NCBI RefSeq assembly: GCF_021412565.1
Contig: NZ_JAKCLJ010000006.1
Location: 1 to 64,000 of the forward strand
From: Shewanella sp. AS1
GTDB lineage: Bacteria > Pseudomonadota > Gammaproteobacteria > Enterobacterales > Shewanellaceae
Direction of reading: 5' to 3'
DNA length: 64,000 nt
The notes beneath the pieces were generated by a model that saw nothing but the letters and a program-made list of their open reading frames with translations, ran no database searches and had not been told where the DNA came from. Position 1 is the first letter of the stretch. Each line of letters opens with the position of its first letter. This document shows, in pieces, positions 27,599 to 36,394 of the stretch. The position numbers and the translations under genes are program-made.

Positions 27599-27980
27599 AT
27601 TTCAATATCCTAGGTAACTAAAGTAATCTGAGTCCTTGTTGTACCGCAGGTACAGCGGCGAGAAGAGAAGCGTGCTCCCGTTTGCACCACTTTATGGCAT
27701 CGATAACCATGAGGATGTTCGGTTTCATCACTCGCGGCTTTCCCTTACTCTGGTGTAGAACAGTATGCCGTTATCAATATACTATTCCTGCAGCTGATTC
27801 ATTCCTTGATCTTCTATGTTCAACAGAAAACGTAATGACTAATCTTAAGTTAAATCAGTAACATGCTTCTCTATTTTTCTTGCCTGCTTTCTTGCCTACA
27901 CTCTTGCAGGATAGTTCATTTTTACCGACAGAGTGTGGAAGATGATGGGGTTGAAATAGAATCATAGCAACAAGATTTAA
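27599..27980. other. Intergenic region before the MarR gene
   Basis: About 380 bp with no supported gene. The minus strand keeps an open stretch of roughly 50 codons (about 27628-27780) without start or ribosome binding site, which could be a worn gene fragment but matches nothing I recognise. Confidence 0.35.
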
Positions 27981-28012
27981 TTGACATCTAACATAAAGGT
28001 TGTGTATACAAC
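27981..28012 (+). promoter_or_regulatory. Promoter with overlapping MarR-type operator
   Basis: TTGACA (27981-27986) and TATACA (28005-28010) are spaced 18 bp apart. The inverted repeat GTTGT-GTAT-ACAAC (27999-28012) covers the -10 box. A dyad over the promoter of a MarR gene is the usual site of autorepression, so both parts support each other. Confidence 0.6.
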
Positions 28013-28042
28013 TAATATCTTGTTCAGATCACTTGATAACGT

Positions 28043-28489
28043 ATGCCTCAATATAACCACCATCAATCTCTAGGTCACCTAACCGGATTAGCAAGCCGAT
28101 TATTTAATCGCTTATTAACGACACGCTTTAGACAGGCGGGTATAGAGATCACCGCAGAGCAATGGGGAGTTATTTTATTGCTGCAAAATCAAGGAGAGCT
28201 TTCGCAGAATCAAATCTGTGAGTTGTTGTACTTGGAAAAATCCAGTGTCAGCCGTTCCATTGCGAGCCTTGAAAACCGTGGATGGATACAAAGGACGCGC
28301 TCAGATACCGATAGCCGAAGTAAGTTGGTTGCGTTAACGGAGCAATCTTTATCGGTTGTCGAAACTTGTGCAGAGATCGCCAGTTCGGTGTTAGTGGATG
28401 CTCAGCAAGATCAGAGCTTATTGGCTCTTGAGCGAAGTCGGCAGCATTTGGCTGATGTGATCACCAATTTGAGAAAGCTTAACCAATAA
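28043..28489 (+). CDS. MarR-family transcriptional regulator
   Basis: A 148-residue dimeric winged-helix repressor. The DNA-binding core is LSQNQICELLYLEKSSVSRS followed by the wing (RGWIQRTRSDTDSRSKLVAL); flanking helices mediate dimerisation. Such proteins usually release DNA when bound to a phenolic or other small aromatic ligand. It is followed, 61 bp on, by an SDR gene on the same strand, which is the likely target together with the cupin and MFS genes further down. The ribosome binding site is weak. Confidence 0.9.
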   Translation: MPQYNHHQSLGHLTGLASRLFNRLLTTRFRQAGIEITAEQWGVILLLQNQGELSQNQICELLYLEKSSVSRSIASLENRGWIQRTRSDTDSRSKLVALTEQSLSVVETCAEIASSVLVDAQQDQSLLALERSRQHLADVITNLRKLNQ

Positions 28490-28550
28490 CATTAGGTCGG
28501 CTACTGCCTCGGTGGTGCCGTATTAAACCAATTAAAATAGGAGTCGTTAG

Positions 28551-29294
28551 ATGTCGAAACGTAATGCATTAATAACAGGTGGGGCGCGAGGCATTGGCGC
28601 TGCGACCGCAAAAGCATTAGCAGCAGATGGTTTTCGTGTTTTTATCAATTACGTCAATAGTGCCTCAGTGGCTGCCGAGCTTGCGAAGGAGATCCAAGCC
28701 GCTGGTGGAGAAGCCTATACGATTCAGGCCGATGTGAGAGACGATACTCAGATCCAAGCGATGTTTGATAGCATTTCGAATGAACATGGCGGCGTCGATA
28801 TCTTAGTGTCAAATGCCAACATGAATTTTACGCCTAAGCCATTTATGGAGCAGACATGGGAAGAGTTTTCACAAAAACTCAATGACGAAATGCATGCGGC
28901 TTATCAAACCACCAAACTTGCTGCAGAAAGTATGAAGCGGAAGCAGTATGGCCGTTTAGTGTTTATTTCTAGTACCTTATCTGAGGTACCTGCTCCGAGT
29001 TTTATTGCCCATGGGAGTGCTAAAGGTGCATTAGACAGCTTCAGTAAGTATCTGGCTCAAGAGCTTGGGCCTTATGGCATTACTTCAAATATTGTAGCGC
29101 CGGGCTTAGTGGAAACCGATGCGACCAAAGATGCACCTGAAGAATTTAAAGAGATGATCAGAATGCATACGCCTACGCAGAAAATCGCCACCCCTGAAGA
29201 TGTTGCCAATACGGTTCGCTATTTAGTCAGTGAAGCCAGTGGTCATATTACTGCTACCTATCAACCTGTATGTGGTGGCGCTTATATTCAATAA
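28551..29294 (+). CDS. SDR-family protein with catalytic Tyr replaced by His
   Basis: A 247-residue short-chain dehydrogenase/reductase. The NAD(P)-binding glycine motif GGARGIGAA lies at residues 10-18. The usual NNAG motif reads SNAN. The catalytic YxxxK reads HGSAK, with His154 in place of Tyr and Lys158 kept, while the Ser upstream (in FISSTLSE) is retained. Length and fold are otherwise normal. It may be a reductase working with an altered mechanism, or a non-catalytic binding protein. A good AGGAG-like site precedes ATG 28551. It lies directly after the MarR gene and ends in a terminator. Confidence 0.9.
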   Translation: MSKRNALITGGARGIGAATAKALAADGFRVFINYVNSASVAAELAKEIQAAGGEAYTIQADVRDDTQIQAMFDSISNEHGGVDILVSNANMNFTPKPFMEQTWEEFSQKLNDEMHAAYQTTKLAAESMKRKQYGRLVFISSTLSEVPAPSFIAHGSAKGALDSFSKYLAQELGPYGITSNIVAPGLVETDATKDAPEEFKEMIRMHTPTQKIATPEDVANTVRYLVSEASGHITATYQPVCGGAYIQ

Positions 29295-29336
29295 CAGGCG
29301 CCAGGTCTGAAGACCTTTACTGAAGATTTTGCAATT

Positions 29337-29378
29337 GCACCTTTTAGTTGTAACAGTGGCTAAAGGGTGCTTTTTTTT
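29337..29378 (+). terminator. Terminator after the SDR gene
   Basis: GCACCTTTTAG (29337-29347) pairs, with one wobble, with CTAAAGGGTGC (29360-29370) and is followed by eight T. Confidence 0.85.
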
Positions 29379-29418
29379 GCTTTGTAAAAGCTGTTTAAAT
29401 ACAAAAGGGTAAAACGAT

Positions 29419-29592
29419 TTACTGCCAATGATTGAGCACATCTCTTTTAGGCGAATCCCCAAATAGCTTTGAGTATTCCCTGGAGAACTGGGATGGGTTT
29501 TGGTAACCCACTTTATAAGCCGCAGTCGATGCACCCTGACTTTTTGCGATCATTAACTTTCTGCGATCGTTAACCTTTAAGCTTCCATTATG
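29419..29592 (-). pseudogene. C-terminal remnant of an AraC-family regulator
   Basis: The minus strand between 29592 and the stop at 29419 encodes a stretch containing LKVNDRRKLMIAK, then ASTAAYKVGYQNPSQFSREY and SKLFGDSPKRDV. This is the second helix-turn-helix and C-terminal tail of AraC-type regulators. A stop codon lies just upstream in frame, and no N-terminal part was found, so the gene has been truncated. The rest of the 29295-29711 gap holds a terminator and the next gene's promoter. Confidence 0.75.
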
Positions 29593-29711
29593 CTAAGCCG
29601 GACGATTGGGCAATCATCTCCCAGTAATGAACTATGGGTTACTTTTATAAAAGCCTAAAGTTAGATTAGAGAATCTACTATGTTTCGTTAACCATTTTTG
29701 GAGTGAAAGAA

Positions 29712-30200
29712 ATGTCCCTATCATCCATCAGGCTAGCATCTGTGACTTTGCTTATTTTTATGACGGGTTATATCCAAGCACAAGAGGCACAGCCAACAAA
29801 GATTACTGTGGCTAAGAACGGCTCTCAGCTACCTATGACGGGGCTTGAACCCTATTTTACGGGTGATGTTCGTGTTGAGCCCTTGTTTGCTGCAAAAGGG
29901 GAAGAGCGCGCAGCTGGTGCAACTGTGACGTTTGAGCCAGGCAGTCGCACCAATTGGCATACCCATCCCGTGGGGCAAACCTTAATAGTCACTTCAGGCA
30001 TGGGCTGGGTGAAACAAGAAGGCGAAACAAGGCTTGAAATTCATCCTGGCGATGTGGTCAAAATTCCTGCTAATGTCCGTCACTGGCATGGTGCGACCTC
30101 GACAACAGCCATGACACACATTGCGATTCAGGAAGCCAAAGAAGGCAGTGTGGTTAAGTGGCTGGAGCCTGTGACTAAGGCCCAGTACGAAAAAAAGTAA
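29712..30200 (+). CDS. Exported cupin-domain protein
   Basis: A 162-residue single-cupin protein with an N-terminal signal peptide (MSLSSIRLASVTLLIFMTGY, cleavage likely after IQA). Metal ligands are in TNWHTHPVGQTLIV and RHWHGATSTTAMTHIAI. It resembles small cupins of the hydroxynitrile lyase type (named R-mandelonitrile lyase in some genomes), but function is unproven. The start at ATG 29712 is supported by GGAG eight bases upstream. The closely similar, signal-less cupin at 31943-32386 is a paralogue. The next gene overlaps by one base, so this is the head of a cupin/cyclophilin-like/MFS cluster. Confidence 0.85.
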   Translation: MSLSSIRLASVTLLIFMTGYIQAQEAQPTKITVAKNGSQLPMTGLEPYFTGDVRVEPLFAAKGEERAAGATVTFEPGSRTNWHTHPVGQTLIVTSGMGWVKQEGETRLEIHPGDVVKIPANVRHWHGATSTTAMTHIAIQEAKEGSVVKWLEPVTKAQYEKK

Positions 30201-30607
30201 TGCAGTCGGCTAAAAGTGTTCATCAAACAGCGGCTCAAGCTAAGGTATCGACCATGAAGGTGAGTTTGACAATTAATGGCCAGCAACTATTTGCAACGTT
30301 AGCTAATAACCCCACAGCAAAAGACTTTTACAGTATGTTGCCGTTGCGGTTGCCTCTGAAGGATTACGCCAGTACAGAAAAAATAGCCTATTTAGCGCGT
30401 AAATTAACTAAGGCCGATGCACCGGCAGGTACTGCGGGCAAAATAGGTGATATTACTTATTATGCGCCTTGGGGGAATTTAGCCATTTTTTACCGGGATT
30501 TTGGTTATGCTGCTGGCTTGATCACCTTAGGTCGTTTGAGTGGTGATATCTCTTTGTTGTCGACTGCAGGAGACGTTGAAGTATTAATAGCGCCTGTTGA
30601 GCCTTAG
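30200..30607 (+). CDS. Cyclophilin-like fold protein
   Basis: A 135-residue protein whose core (from residue 19, MKVSLTINGQQLFATLANNP, then TAKDFYSMLPLRLPLKDY, and GDITYYAPWGNLAIFYRDFG) matches the small cyclophilin-like domain family of unknown function found near cupins and reductases. It is a beta-barrel by homology and lacks known prolyl isomerase residues. ATG 30200 overlaps the stop of the cupin gene, so translation is coupled; an internal ATG at residue 19 is an alternative start that would give the bare domain. Confidence 0.8.
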   Translation: MQSAKSVHQTAAQAKVSTMKVSLTINGQQLFATLANNPTAKDFYSMLPLRLPLKDYASTEKIAYLARKLTKADAPAGTAGKIGDITYYAPWGNLAIFYRDFGYAAGLITLGRLSGDISLLSTAGDVEVLIAPVEP

Positions 30608-30667
30608 TCAGTGCGACATAGTGTTACTTGCTCTGGTTATTTACACCCTATATTGAGATAGGCTGTT

Positions 30668-31864
30668 ATGAGATTATCGGTTCATCATTCCTTTTTTATT
30701 GCCTCATTGGCTTTTATACTGGTCTTTGCCACCTCTGGCGCACCTATCTCGCTATTTAATACCTATCGACTTGAGAATGGCTTATCGAACAGTGATTTAG
30801 GTCTTGTCTCCTTGGGGTACTTTATCGCAGCGGCGATTGCACTATTAATGTTTGGTCGTTTGTCTAACTTCATTGGCCGTAAGCCTATGGCGATCATCGC
30901 TTTGCTGTGTGTTATTGTTTCCTGTCTTTTGCTTACCCAAATGCACAGTGTTCCCGTGTTATTTGTTGCTCGAGTTTTGCAAGGTCTGGCTTGCGGTATC
31001 GCGACCAGCAGTATCGGTGCTTATGTTGTCGATCTGTCTGAAGGTAAACCGGGATGGCTAGTCGCTGCAGTGACAAGTACTTCACCCATGATTGGGATCT
31101 CAAGTGGGGCGATCACTAGCGGGGCATTGGTGAGTTGGGGGCCTTGGCCAAGAGTGTTGATATTCATCCTATTGTTGAGTTTTTTACTCGCTTGTCTGCT
31201 GCTAGTGTTTTTCTCTCCAGAAACCATCAAACGTAAGTCTGGGGGGCTAGCGGCTTTATGGCCAAATCTTTATCTGCCTAAGGAGCGTTTATGGGCTTTT
31301 TTAATTATGGCTTGCTGCGTTATTGCCACTTGGTCATTGGGCGCTTTTTACCAAGCTTTTGGCCCCTCAATTGTTGCTGAGCAACTTGGAACCCGCAGTG
31401 CAATTGTGTCGGCCCTGGCTTTCTCATCTGTGATGATATTGACGCCGCTGGGCGGCTATATAACCAGCAATATGGCTTCAACTTTCGCGGTAAGGTTAGG
31501 CATGGGGCTGTATATTGCCTCTGCTATTTTGATTCTAATTGCCCTTGAGCAGGCTTGGTTGGTGCTATTTTTTGTCGCAAGTTTACTTGTCGGTGTAGCT
31601 CAAGGTATTGCAACGACTGCGTGTTTAAAAGTGTTACTTCACGGTATAGATATCGAGTATCGTGCAGGACTGTTATCCACGGTATTTGTGGTTTCCTATT
31701 CTGGCGCAGTATTTCCTGGCATGGTTGCCAGTCTTGCTGCCACAAGCTTTAGCGTCTTTGAAATCTGTGTGGGCTATGTGGTTCTGGGGATTATCGCCGC
31801 CAGTATCGCGATAGGAGCTTCATCTAGAATACAATTCTCACCTAAAGTATCCGTTAATGCCTAA
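30668..31864 (+). CDS. MFS transporter
   Basis: A 398-residue permease with about twelve transmembrane helices. The loop motif GRLSNFIGRKPMAII lies near residue 63 and a repeated-half linker near residue 190. It belongs to the drug/sugar efflux-like MFS group; no substrate can be inferred. It lies 60 bp after the cyclophilin-like gene and ends in a bidirectional terminator, so the three genes from 29712 probably form one unit. Confidence 0.9.
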   Translation: MRLSVHHSFFIASLAFILVFATSGAPISLFNTYRLENGLSNSDLGLVSLGYFIAAAIALLMFGRLSNFIGRKPMAIIALLCVIVSCLLLTQMHSVPVLFVARVLQGLACGIATSSIGAYVVDLSEGKPGWLVAAVTSTSPMIGISSGAITSGALVSWGPWPRVLIFILLLSFLLACLLLVFFSPETIKRKSGGLAALWPNLYLPKERLWAFLIMACCVIATWSLGAFYQAFGPSIVAEQLGTRSAIVSALAFSSVMILTPLGGYITSNMASTFAVRLGMGLYIASAILILIALEQAWLVLFFVASLLVGVAQGIATTACLKVLLHGIDIEYRAGLLSTVFVVSYSGAVFPGMVASLAATSFSVFEICVGYVVLGIIAASIAIGASSRIQFSPKVSVNA

Positions 31865-31891
31865 ATAGATAATTAGTCAGCTGTTTTATGC

Positions 31892-31919
31892 AAAAAGGCG
31901 AACCTAAGTTCGCCTTTTT
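31892..31919. terminator. Bidirectional terminator between MFS and cupin genes
   Basis: AAAAAGGCGAAC (31892-31903) pairs with GTTCGCCTTTTT (31908-31919), with T-runs on both strands, between convergent genes. Confidence 0.9.
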
Positions 31920-31942
31920 TGTGTTGATATCTTGCTGCAGAT

Positions 31943-32386
31943 TTAATCTGTTTTGACTTCTGATGCGAGATAATCTTGATCCGATACAGGTTCAAACCAG
32001 TCAACGGCTTTTCCATCTAAGGCTTCTTGAATCGCCACATGCTGCATGCTTGATCCGTCGGTGGCGCCATGCCAATGCTTACGGCCGCAATTACACCAAA
32101 TTAGATCGCCTGGACGGATTTCGGTTTTCGGGCCGCCTTCGCACTGGGTCCAACCTTTGCCCTGGGTGACAAGTAGGATCTGTCCTAGTGGGTGGCTGTG
32201 CCAATGGGTACGAGCACCTGTCTCAAAGTTAACCACTGCCATACCCACACGGCAGGGAGCTGGCGCATTAAAGAGTGTGCTGATGTAGACATCGCCGGTG
32301 AACCAATCGCTCGGGCCTTTGACAGCTTTCATATCTTCAGAGCGGATCACTTGCATGTTCGCGGTTGGAGATTCGTTGGTACTCAT
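31943..32386 (-). CDS. Cytoplasmic cupin-domain protein (paralogue of 29712 gene)
   Basis: A 147-residue single cupin without signal peptide. The start at 32386 (MSTNESPTANMQVI) is preferred, as GAGGAAC precedes it. Metal-ligand motifs are RTHWHSHPLGQILLVTQGKG and RKHWHGATDGSSMQHVAIQE, nearly the same as in the exported cupin at 29712, and both end in a similar W.EPV segment. The two proteins flank the MFS gene and are convergent. Function is unproven; small cupins of this type include hydroxynitrile lyases and decarboxylases. Confidence 0.85.
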   Translation of the reverse strand: MSTNESPTANMQVIRSEDMKAVKGPSDWFTGDVYISTLFNAPAPCRVGMAVVNFETGARTHWHSHPLGQILLVTQGKGWTQCEGGPKTEIRPGDLIWCNCGRKHWHGATDGSSMQHVAIQEALDGKAVDWFEPVSDQDYLASEVKTD

Positions 32387-32920
32387 TTCTTGTTCCTCAT
32401 ACAAAACACTCGCAAGCACTGCAGGTTGAGAGTGCTGGTTGATAGGATTTAGGAATAAACCCAAGCCACTTATTAATTTATTGGTGATTCAGTATGAACC
32501 ATAAATTGACAAAATTTGGCGGGTTTAACTTGCAGCTAGAACAGTAAAAAATAATAAGACTTTGTCTCAAGGTGCGATAAAGCGTATCAGCCTAATCGCA
32601 TATGGGGCGTATCAATTATATGAATATTATGTTTGTTCCTGTCTGAAGCTGAAGTACCAATCCTGTCATTTTCTTGCCTAATATTCCGAGGGTTTAAAGG
32701 TGTTGATAAATCAAAACAAGCAATTGTTAGGAATGAGAAAACGATGATTGAATCTACAACGCTAACAATAGTAGTATTGTATTAACATTGGTAAAAAAGG
32801 GGGCGGCATTTCAGTCTTATTAGGAGTGCGTTATGAACATCTTCTGTGGGGAAAGGATGTTGTGATTGATTACCACTTCAATAGTGCCATACCCATTACA
32901 AACATGATAAGGAACCTGTT
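32387..32920. other. Intergenic region between cupin and lacZ
   Basis: About 530 bp of AT-rich DNA with no supported gene. It should hold the divergent promoters of the cupin and beta-galactosidase genes. A short start-like ATGAACATCT at 32833 with AGGAG upstream opens only a handful of codons. Confidence 0.4.
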
Positions 32921-35900
32921 GTGGTAAAGATGAATGGTCAACACCTAAAACCTATTGCAGCGGCTATTGCCTGCTTACTTTTATCTGGGTGCCAATCCGG
33001 AGAGGTCAATGAAGCCAACTTGCAAAAACAGCAAGCAAGCAGTGTGCATGATTGGGAGAATCCGGCCGTTTTCGATATTGGTTCGTTACCCGATCGCGCT
33101 TTCTTCGCTTCATACCCTGATAAACAAGCGGCACTTGCCGGTGATGACAGAGGCTCGAGTCATTACCATTCGTTAAATGGAGAGTGGCATTTTAATTTTG
33201 TTGAGAAGCCATCGCTTCGCCCGACAGATTTCTATGCAGAGAATTTCGATGTCTCCAAGTGGCCACTCACGCCAGTTCCCTCCAATTGGCAGTTACAAGG
33301 TTATGATTATCCCATTTATGTGAATCATGGGTATGGGTTCCCCAAAAATAAGCCTTTTGCCCCTGAGTACAATCCTGTCGGCTCATATAGAAGAGACTTT
33401 ACCGTCGATGAAAAATGGCAAGATAAGCGCATTATTTTACATTTTGGCGCGGTGAGATCGGCGTTTTATGTTTGGGTCAATGGTCAGAAGGTGGGTTATA
33501 GCCAAGATGGCAAGCTGCCTGCAGAATTTGATATTACCTCTCTGGTTAAAGCCGGTAACAACAGTGTCGCGGTAGAGGTGTATCGCTGGAGTGATGGCAG
33601 CTATCTAGAAGATCAGGATATGTGGCGCATCAGTGGTATTCAGCGTGATGTGTTTTTACAAGTGGTGCCTAAAACACAATTGTGGGACTTCCATGCTAAA
33701 ACTAAGTTAATCAACGACTTTAAAGATGGCTCGCTGGCGCTGGATGTCGATATTGAGAACACGCTCACCGAACCTGCTAAGGCGACCCTCACAGCTCAGA
33801 TGTTCGATGGAGAGCAACTGCTTTGGCAAGAACAGAGTGAGCTTGAAGTCGCTGGCAATCAAAAAGCGCAGGCGACATTTAATCAGCAATTTGCCAATGT
33901 CACGCCTTGGTCAGCTGAGGTGCCGAAATTATATGACTTAATCCTGACCTTAAGCATCCCTGGTCAAGAAGAGCAGGTGGTACGTCAACCGATTGGCTTC
34001 AAGAATGTCAAAATTGAAAACGGTTTACTTAAGGTCAACGGGCAGCCCATCATCATCAAAGGGGTAAACCGTCACGAACATGAGCCTGCCACTGGTCAAG
34101 TGGTGAGCCGCGAAGGCATGCTCAAAGATATTGAGCTGATGAAGCTTAATAATATCAATACGGTCAGAGCCTCCCATTATCCTAATGATCCTTACTGGTA
34201 TCAACTTTGCGATCAGTATGGTTTGTACGTTATCGATGAAGCTAACGTTGAGTCCCATGGCTATGAGTTTGAGCAAGATGGCTTAGGTAACGATCCTCAA
34301 TTCAAAGCCGCTATTCTTGATCGTGTCCATGGCATGATTGAGCGCGATAAAAACCATGCTTCGATTATTTCTTGGTCTTTAGGTAATGAAATTGGTCCAG
34401 GTCCCAATATTCGTGCGGCGTATTTACTCGCTAAAGAACTGGATGATAATCGCATCGTTCAATATGAAACCCGTGCCGATTGGTACAAAGAGAAAATGAC
34501 CGATGTGGTCGGCTGGATGTACGCCAATCGTGAAGAGATCAGCGATAAGTATCTTGGCAAATACCCTGACACGCCATTTATTTGGGTTGAGTATGCTCAT
34601 ACCATGGGCAATAGCGGCGGTAACCTAAAAGAACTCTGGGACTTCGTGTATGAGCATCCTCAGTTTCAGGGGGGCAGTATTTGGGACTGGGTCGATCAAG
34701 GCCTTTATCAGACCAATGACAAAGGTGAAACCTACTTGGCCTATGGTGGCGATTTTGAGCCAGAAGGGGTAAGAAATGCCAACAATTACTTGGCAAATGG
34801 TCTGATTGGTGCCGATCGCGTTCCCCATCCCGTGCTCTATGAAGTGAATAAGGTTTATCAAAATATTCATGTAGAGCAACTGGAAAATGGCAAATACCGC
34901 GTTATCAACCGTAATTTCTTCCGTGACCTAAGTTATGTCCAACCTGTCTGGTCTTTATTGGAAGATGGTAAAGTGGTTGCTAGTGGTGAACTCGCTAAGA
35001 TGAATACTGCACCGCAACAAGAAGCTGAGATCTCACTCGATGTTGCAGGTCGTTATGTGAAGCAACCTGGCCATGAGTATCTGCTTGATCTTAAGTTTTT
35101 ACTGAATGAGCAAGAGGGGATTATTCCACAAGGTCATCCGGTAGCAACAGAGCAATTTATTCTCCAGCCTAAGCAGACCCAAGAGGTATTGGCTGATGCA
35201 GATGATCTGAAAGTCACACAAGCGAATAATGTTATTCAAGTGTCTTCTGGGAAAAACAGCGTTGCATTTGATAAAGGAACAGGGCGTCTATCAAGTTACC
35301 GCATTGATGGCACAGAGCTGATAAAAGAAGGCTTATTCCCTAACTTCTGGCGTGCAATGACAGATAAAGATAATGGCAACCGTTTGTGGGAGAAGTCGGC
35401 GGCATTTTACAAAGATGCCCCTGAAAAAGCACAAGTGATAGCGGTGGATGTTGATAAGGCAGATGGTAAAGCAAAAATTGATTTTACCCTGCATTTCCCA
35501 ACGTTAAATAGTAATGCCACCATAGAATATCTGGTGGGTAAGGATGCCAGTGTTGCGATCAACTATATCGCTAAATTGGAGAAGTCATTACCTGAGATGC
35601 CTAGGTTTGGTTTAAAGATGCAGTTACCTGAGGGGTTTGAGTCGGTCACTTGGTATGGCCGTGGTCCTTGGGAGAACTATCAAGATCGTAAGAGTGCTGC
35701 TGATTTAGGTATCTATCAGTCCCGTGTGACAGACTTTTACACCCCTTATATTCGCCCTCAGGAGAATGGGAACCGCAGCGACACCCGTTGGCTGGAGATC
35801 ACCAATGCTGCCGGGGTAGGCTTGAAACTTGTCGGTGAGCCAAAGTTTGATTTTACGGCGCACCACAATACTATCGCCGATTTTGATTATCCGAAAATTG

Positions 35901-36091
35901 GTGCAAATCGCCACTCGACCGATATCAAACCACGTCCATTAACTGAACTGATCATTGATTTACGTCAGCGAGGCGTGGGTGGTGATAATACCTGGGGATC
36001 TACACCCTATGAACCCTACCGCTTACTGCCAAGTAAGCAGCAAGAATATCAATTGCAATTGATTTTACAGCCCTTAAATAGCCAATCTTAA
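32921..36091 (+). CDS. lacZ: Beta-galactosidase (GH2), lipoprotein form
   Basis: A 1056-residue LacZ-type glycoside hydrolase that hydrolyses beta-galactosides. Domains follow the LacZ order: sugar-binding jelly roll (about 70-260), Ig-like domain, TIM barrel (about 370-680), second Ig-like domain and the C-terminal beta-sandwich (about 780-1050). The acid/base Glu490 is in SWSLGNEIGPG and the nucleophile Glu557 in WVEYAHTMGNS. It begins with a lipoprotein signal, LLLSGCQSG with lipidated Cys24, so the enzyme should be membrane-anchored in the cell envelope, unlike cytoplasmic E. coli LacZ. GTG 32921 is used with AAGGA seven bases upstream. No lactose permease or repressor is adjacent. Confidence 0.95.
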   Translation: MVKMNGQHLKPIAAAIACLLLSGCQSGEVNEANLQKQQASSVHDWENPAVFDIGSLPDRAFFASYPDKQAALAGDDRGSSHYHSLNGEWHFNFVEKPSLRPTDFYAENFDVSKWPLTPVPSNWQLQGYDYPIYVNHGYGFPKNKPFAPEYNPVGSYRRDFTVDEKWQDKRIILHFGAVRSAFYVWVNGQKVGYSQDGKLPAEFDITSLVKAGNNSVAVEVYRWSDGSYLEDQDMWRISGIQRDVFLQVVPKTQLWDFHAKTKLINDFKDGSLALDVDIENTLTEPAKATLTAQMFDGEQLLWQEQSELEVAGNQKAQATFNQQFANVTPWSAEVPKLYDLILTLSIPGQEEQVVRQPIGFKNVKIENGLLKVNGQPIIIKGVNRHEHEPATGQVVSREGMLKDIELMKLNNINTVRASHYPNDPYWYQLCDQYGLYVIDEANVESHGYEFEQDGLGNDPQFKAAILDRVHGMIERDKNHASIISWSLGNEIGPGPNIRAAYLLAKELDDNRIVQYETRADWYKEKMTDVVGWMYANREEISDKYLGKYPDTPFIWVEYAHTMGNSGGNLKELWDFVYEHPQFQGGSIWDWVDQGLYQTNDKGETYLAYGGDFEPEGVRNANNYLANGLIGADRVPHPVLYEVNKVYQNIHVEQLENGKYRVINRNFFRDLSYVQPVWSLLEDGKVVASGELAKMNTAPQQEAEISLDVAGRYVKQPGHEYLLDLKFLLNEQEGIIPQGHPVATEQFILQPKQTQEVLADADDLKVTQANNVIQVSSGKNSVAFDKGTGRLSSYRIDGTELIKEGLFPNFWRAMTDKDNGNRLWEKSAAFYKDAPEKAQVIAVDVDKADGKAKIDFTLHFPTLNSNATIEYLVGKDASVAINYIAKLEKSLPEMPRFGLKMQLPEGFESVTWYGRGPWENYQDRKSAADLGIYQSRVTDFYTPYIRPQENGNRSDTRWLEITNAAGVGLKLVGEPKFDFTAHHNTIADFDYPKIGANRHSTDIKPRPLTELIIDLRQRGVGGDNTWGSTPYEPYRLLPSKQQEYQLQLILQPLNSQS

Positions 36092-36097
36092 TAGGTA

Positions 36098-36131
36098 AAA
36101 GGCCTTAACCATGTCAATGGTTAAGGCCTTT
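36098..36131. terminator. Terminator after lacZ
   Basis: A perfect 15-bp stem, AAAGGCCTTAACCAT with ATGGTTAAGGCCTTT, around a four-base loop. The 36132-36394 stretch that follows shows nothing else recognisable. Confidence 0.88.
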
Positions 36132-36394
36132 GTCTTAATCATTCTGTATTGTTCGTTTTGCTAATAAGCCGGATTATTAGGCAATAAAGTGAGAGTATTA
36201 ATCTAACGGCCGCAGTACACCTTTTGACATAATCTATTCATGGATTAATGCATCGGGCTTTTCCCTATGTATTAGGTCGACATCTTATCAACACCCATTG
36301 GAAACAATGAGTTGAAGCCGTCGGCATAGTAAGGTCAAAGCTGTTTCAGTATTGAACTTAGTTCTAGTTAATCACTTTACATTAGGAATTTTCC

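Noticed and set aside
27628..27780. Minus-strand open stretch of about 50 codons after nadE
   Set aside because: It looks somewhat protein-like but has no start or ribosome binding site and matches no family I know; too weak to call a pseudogene.
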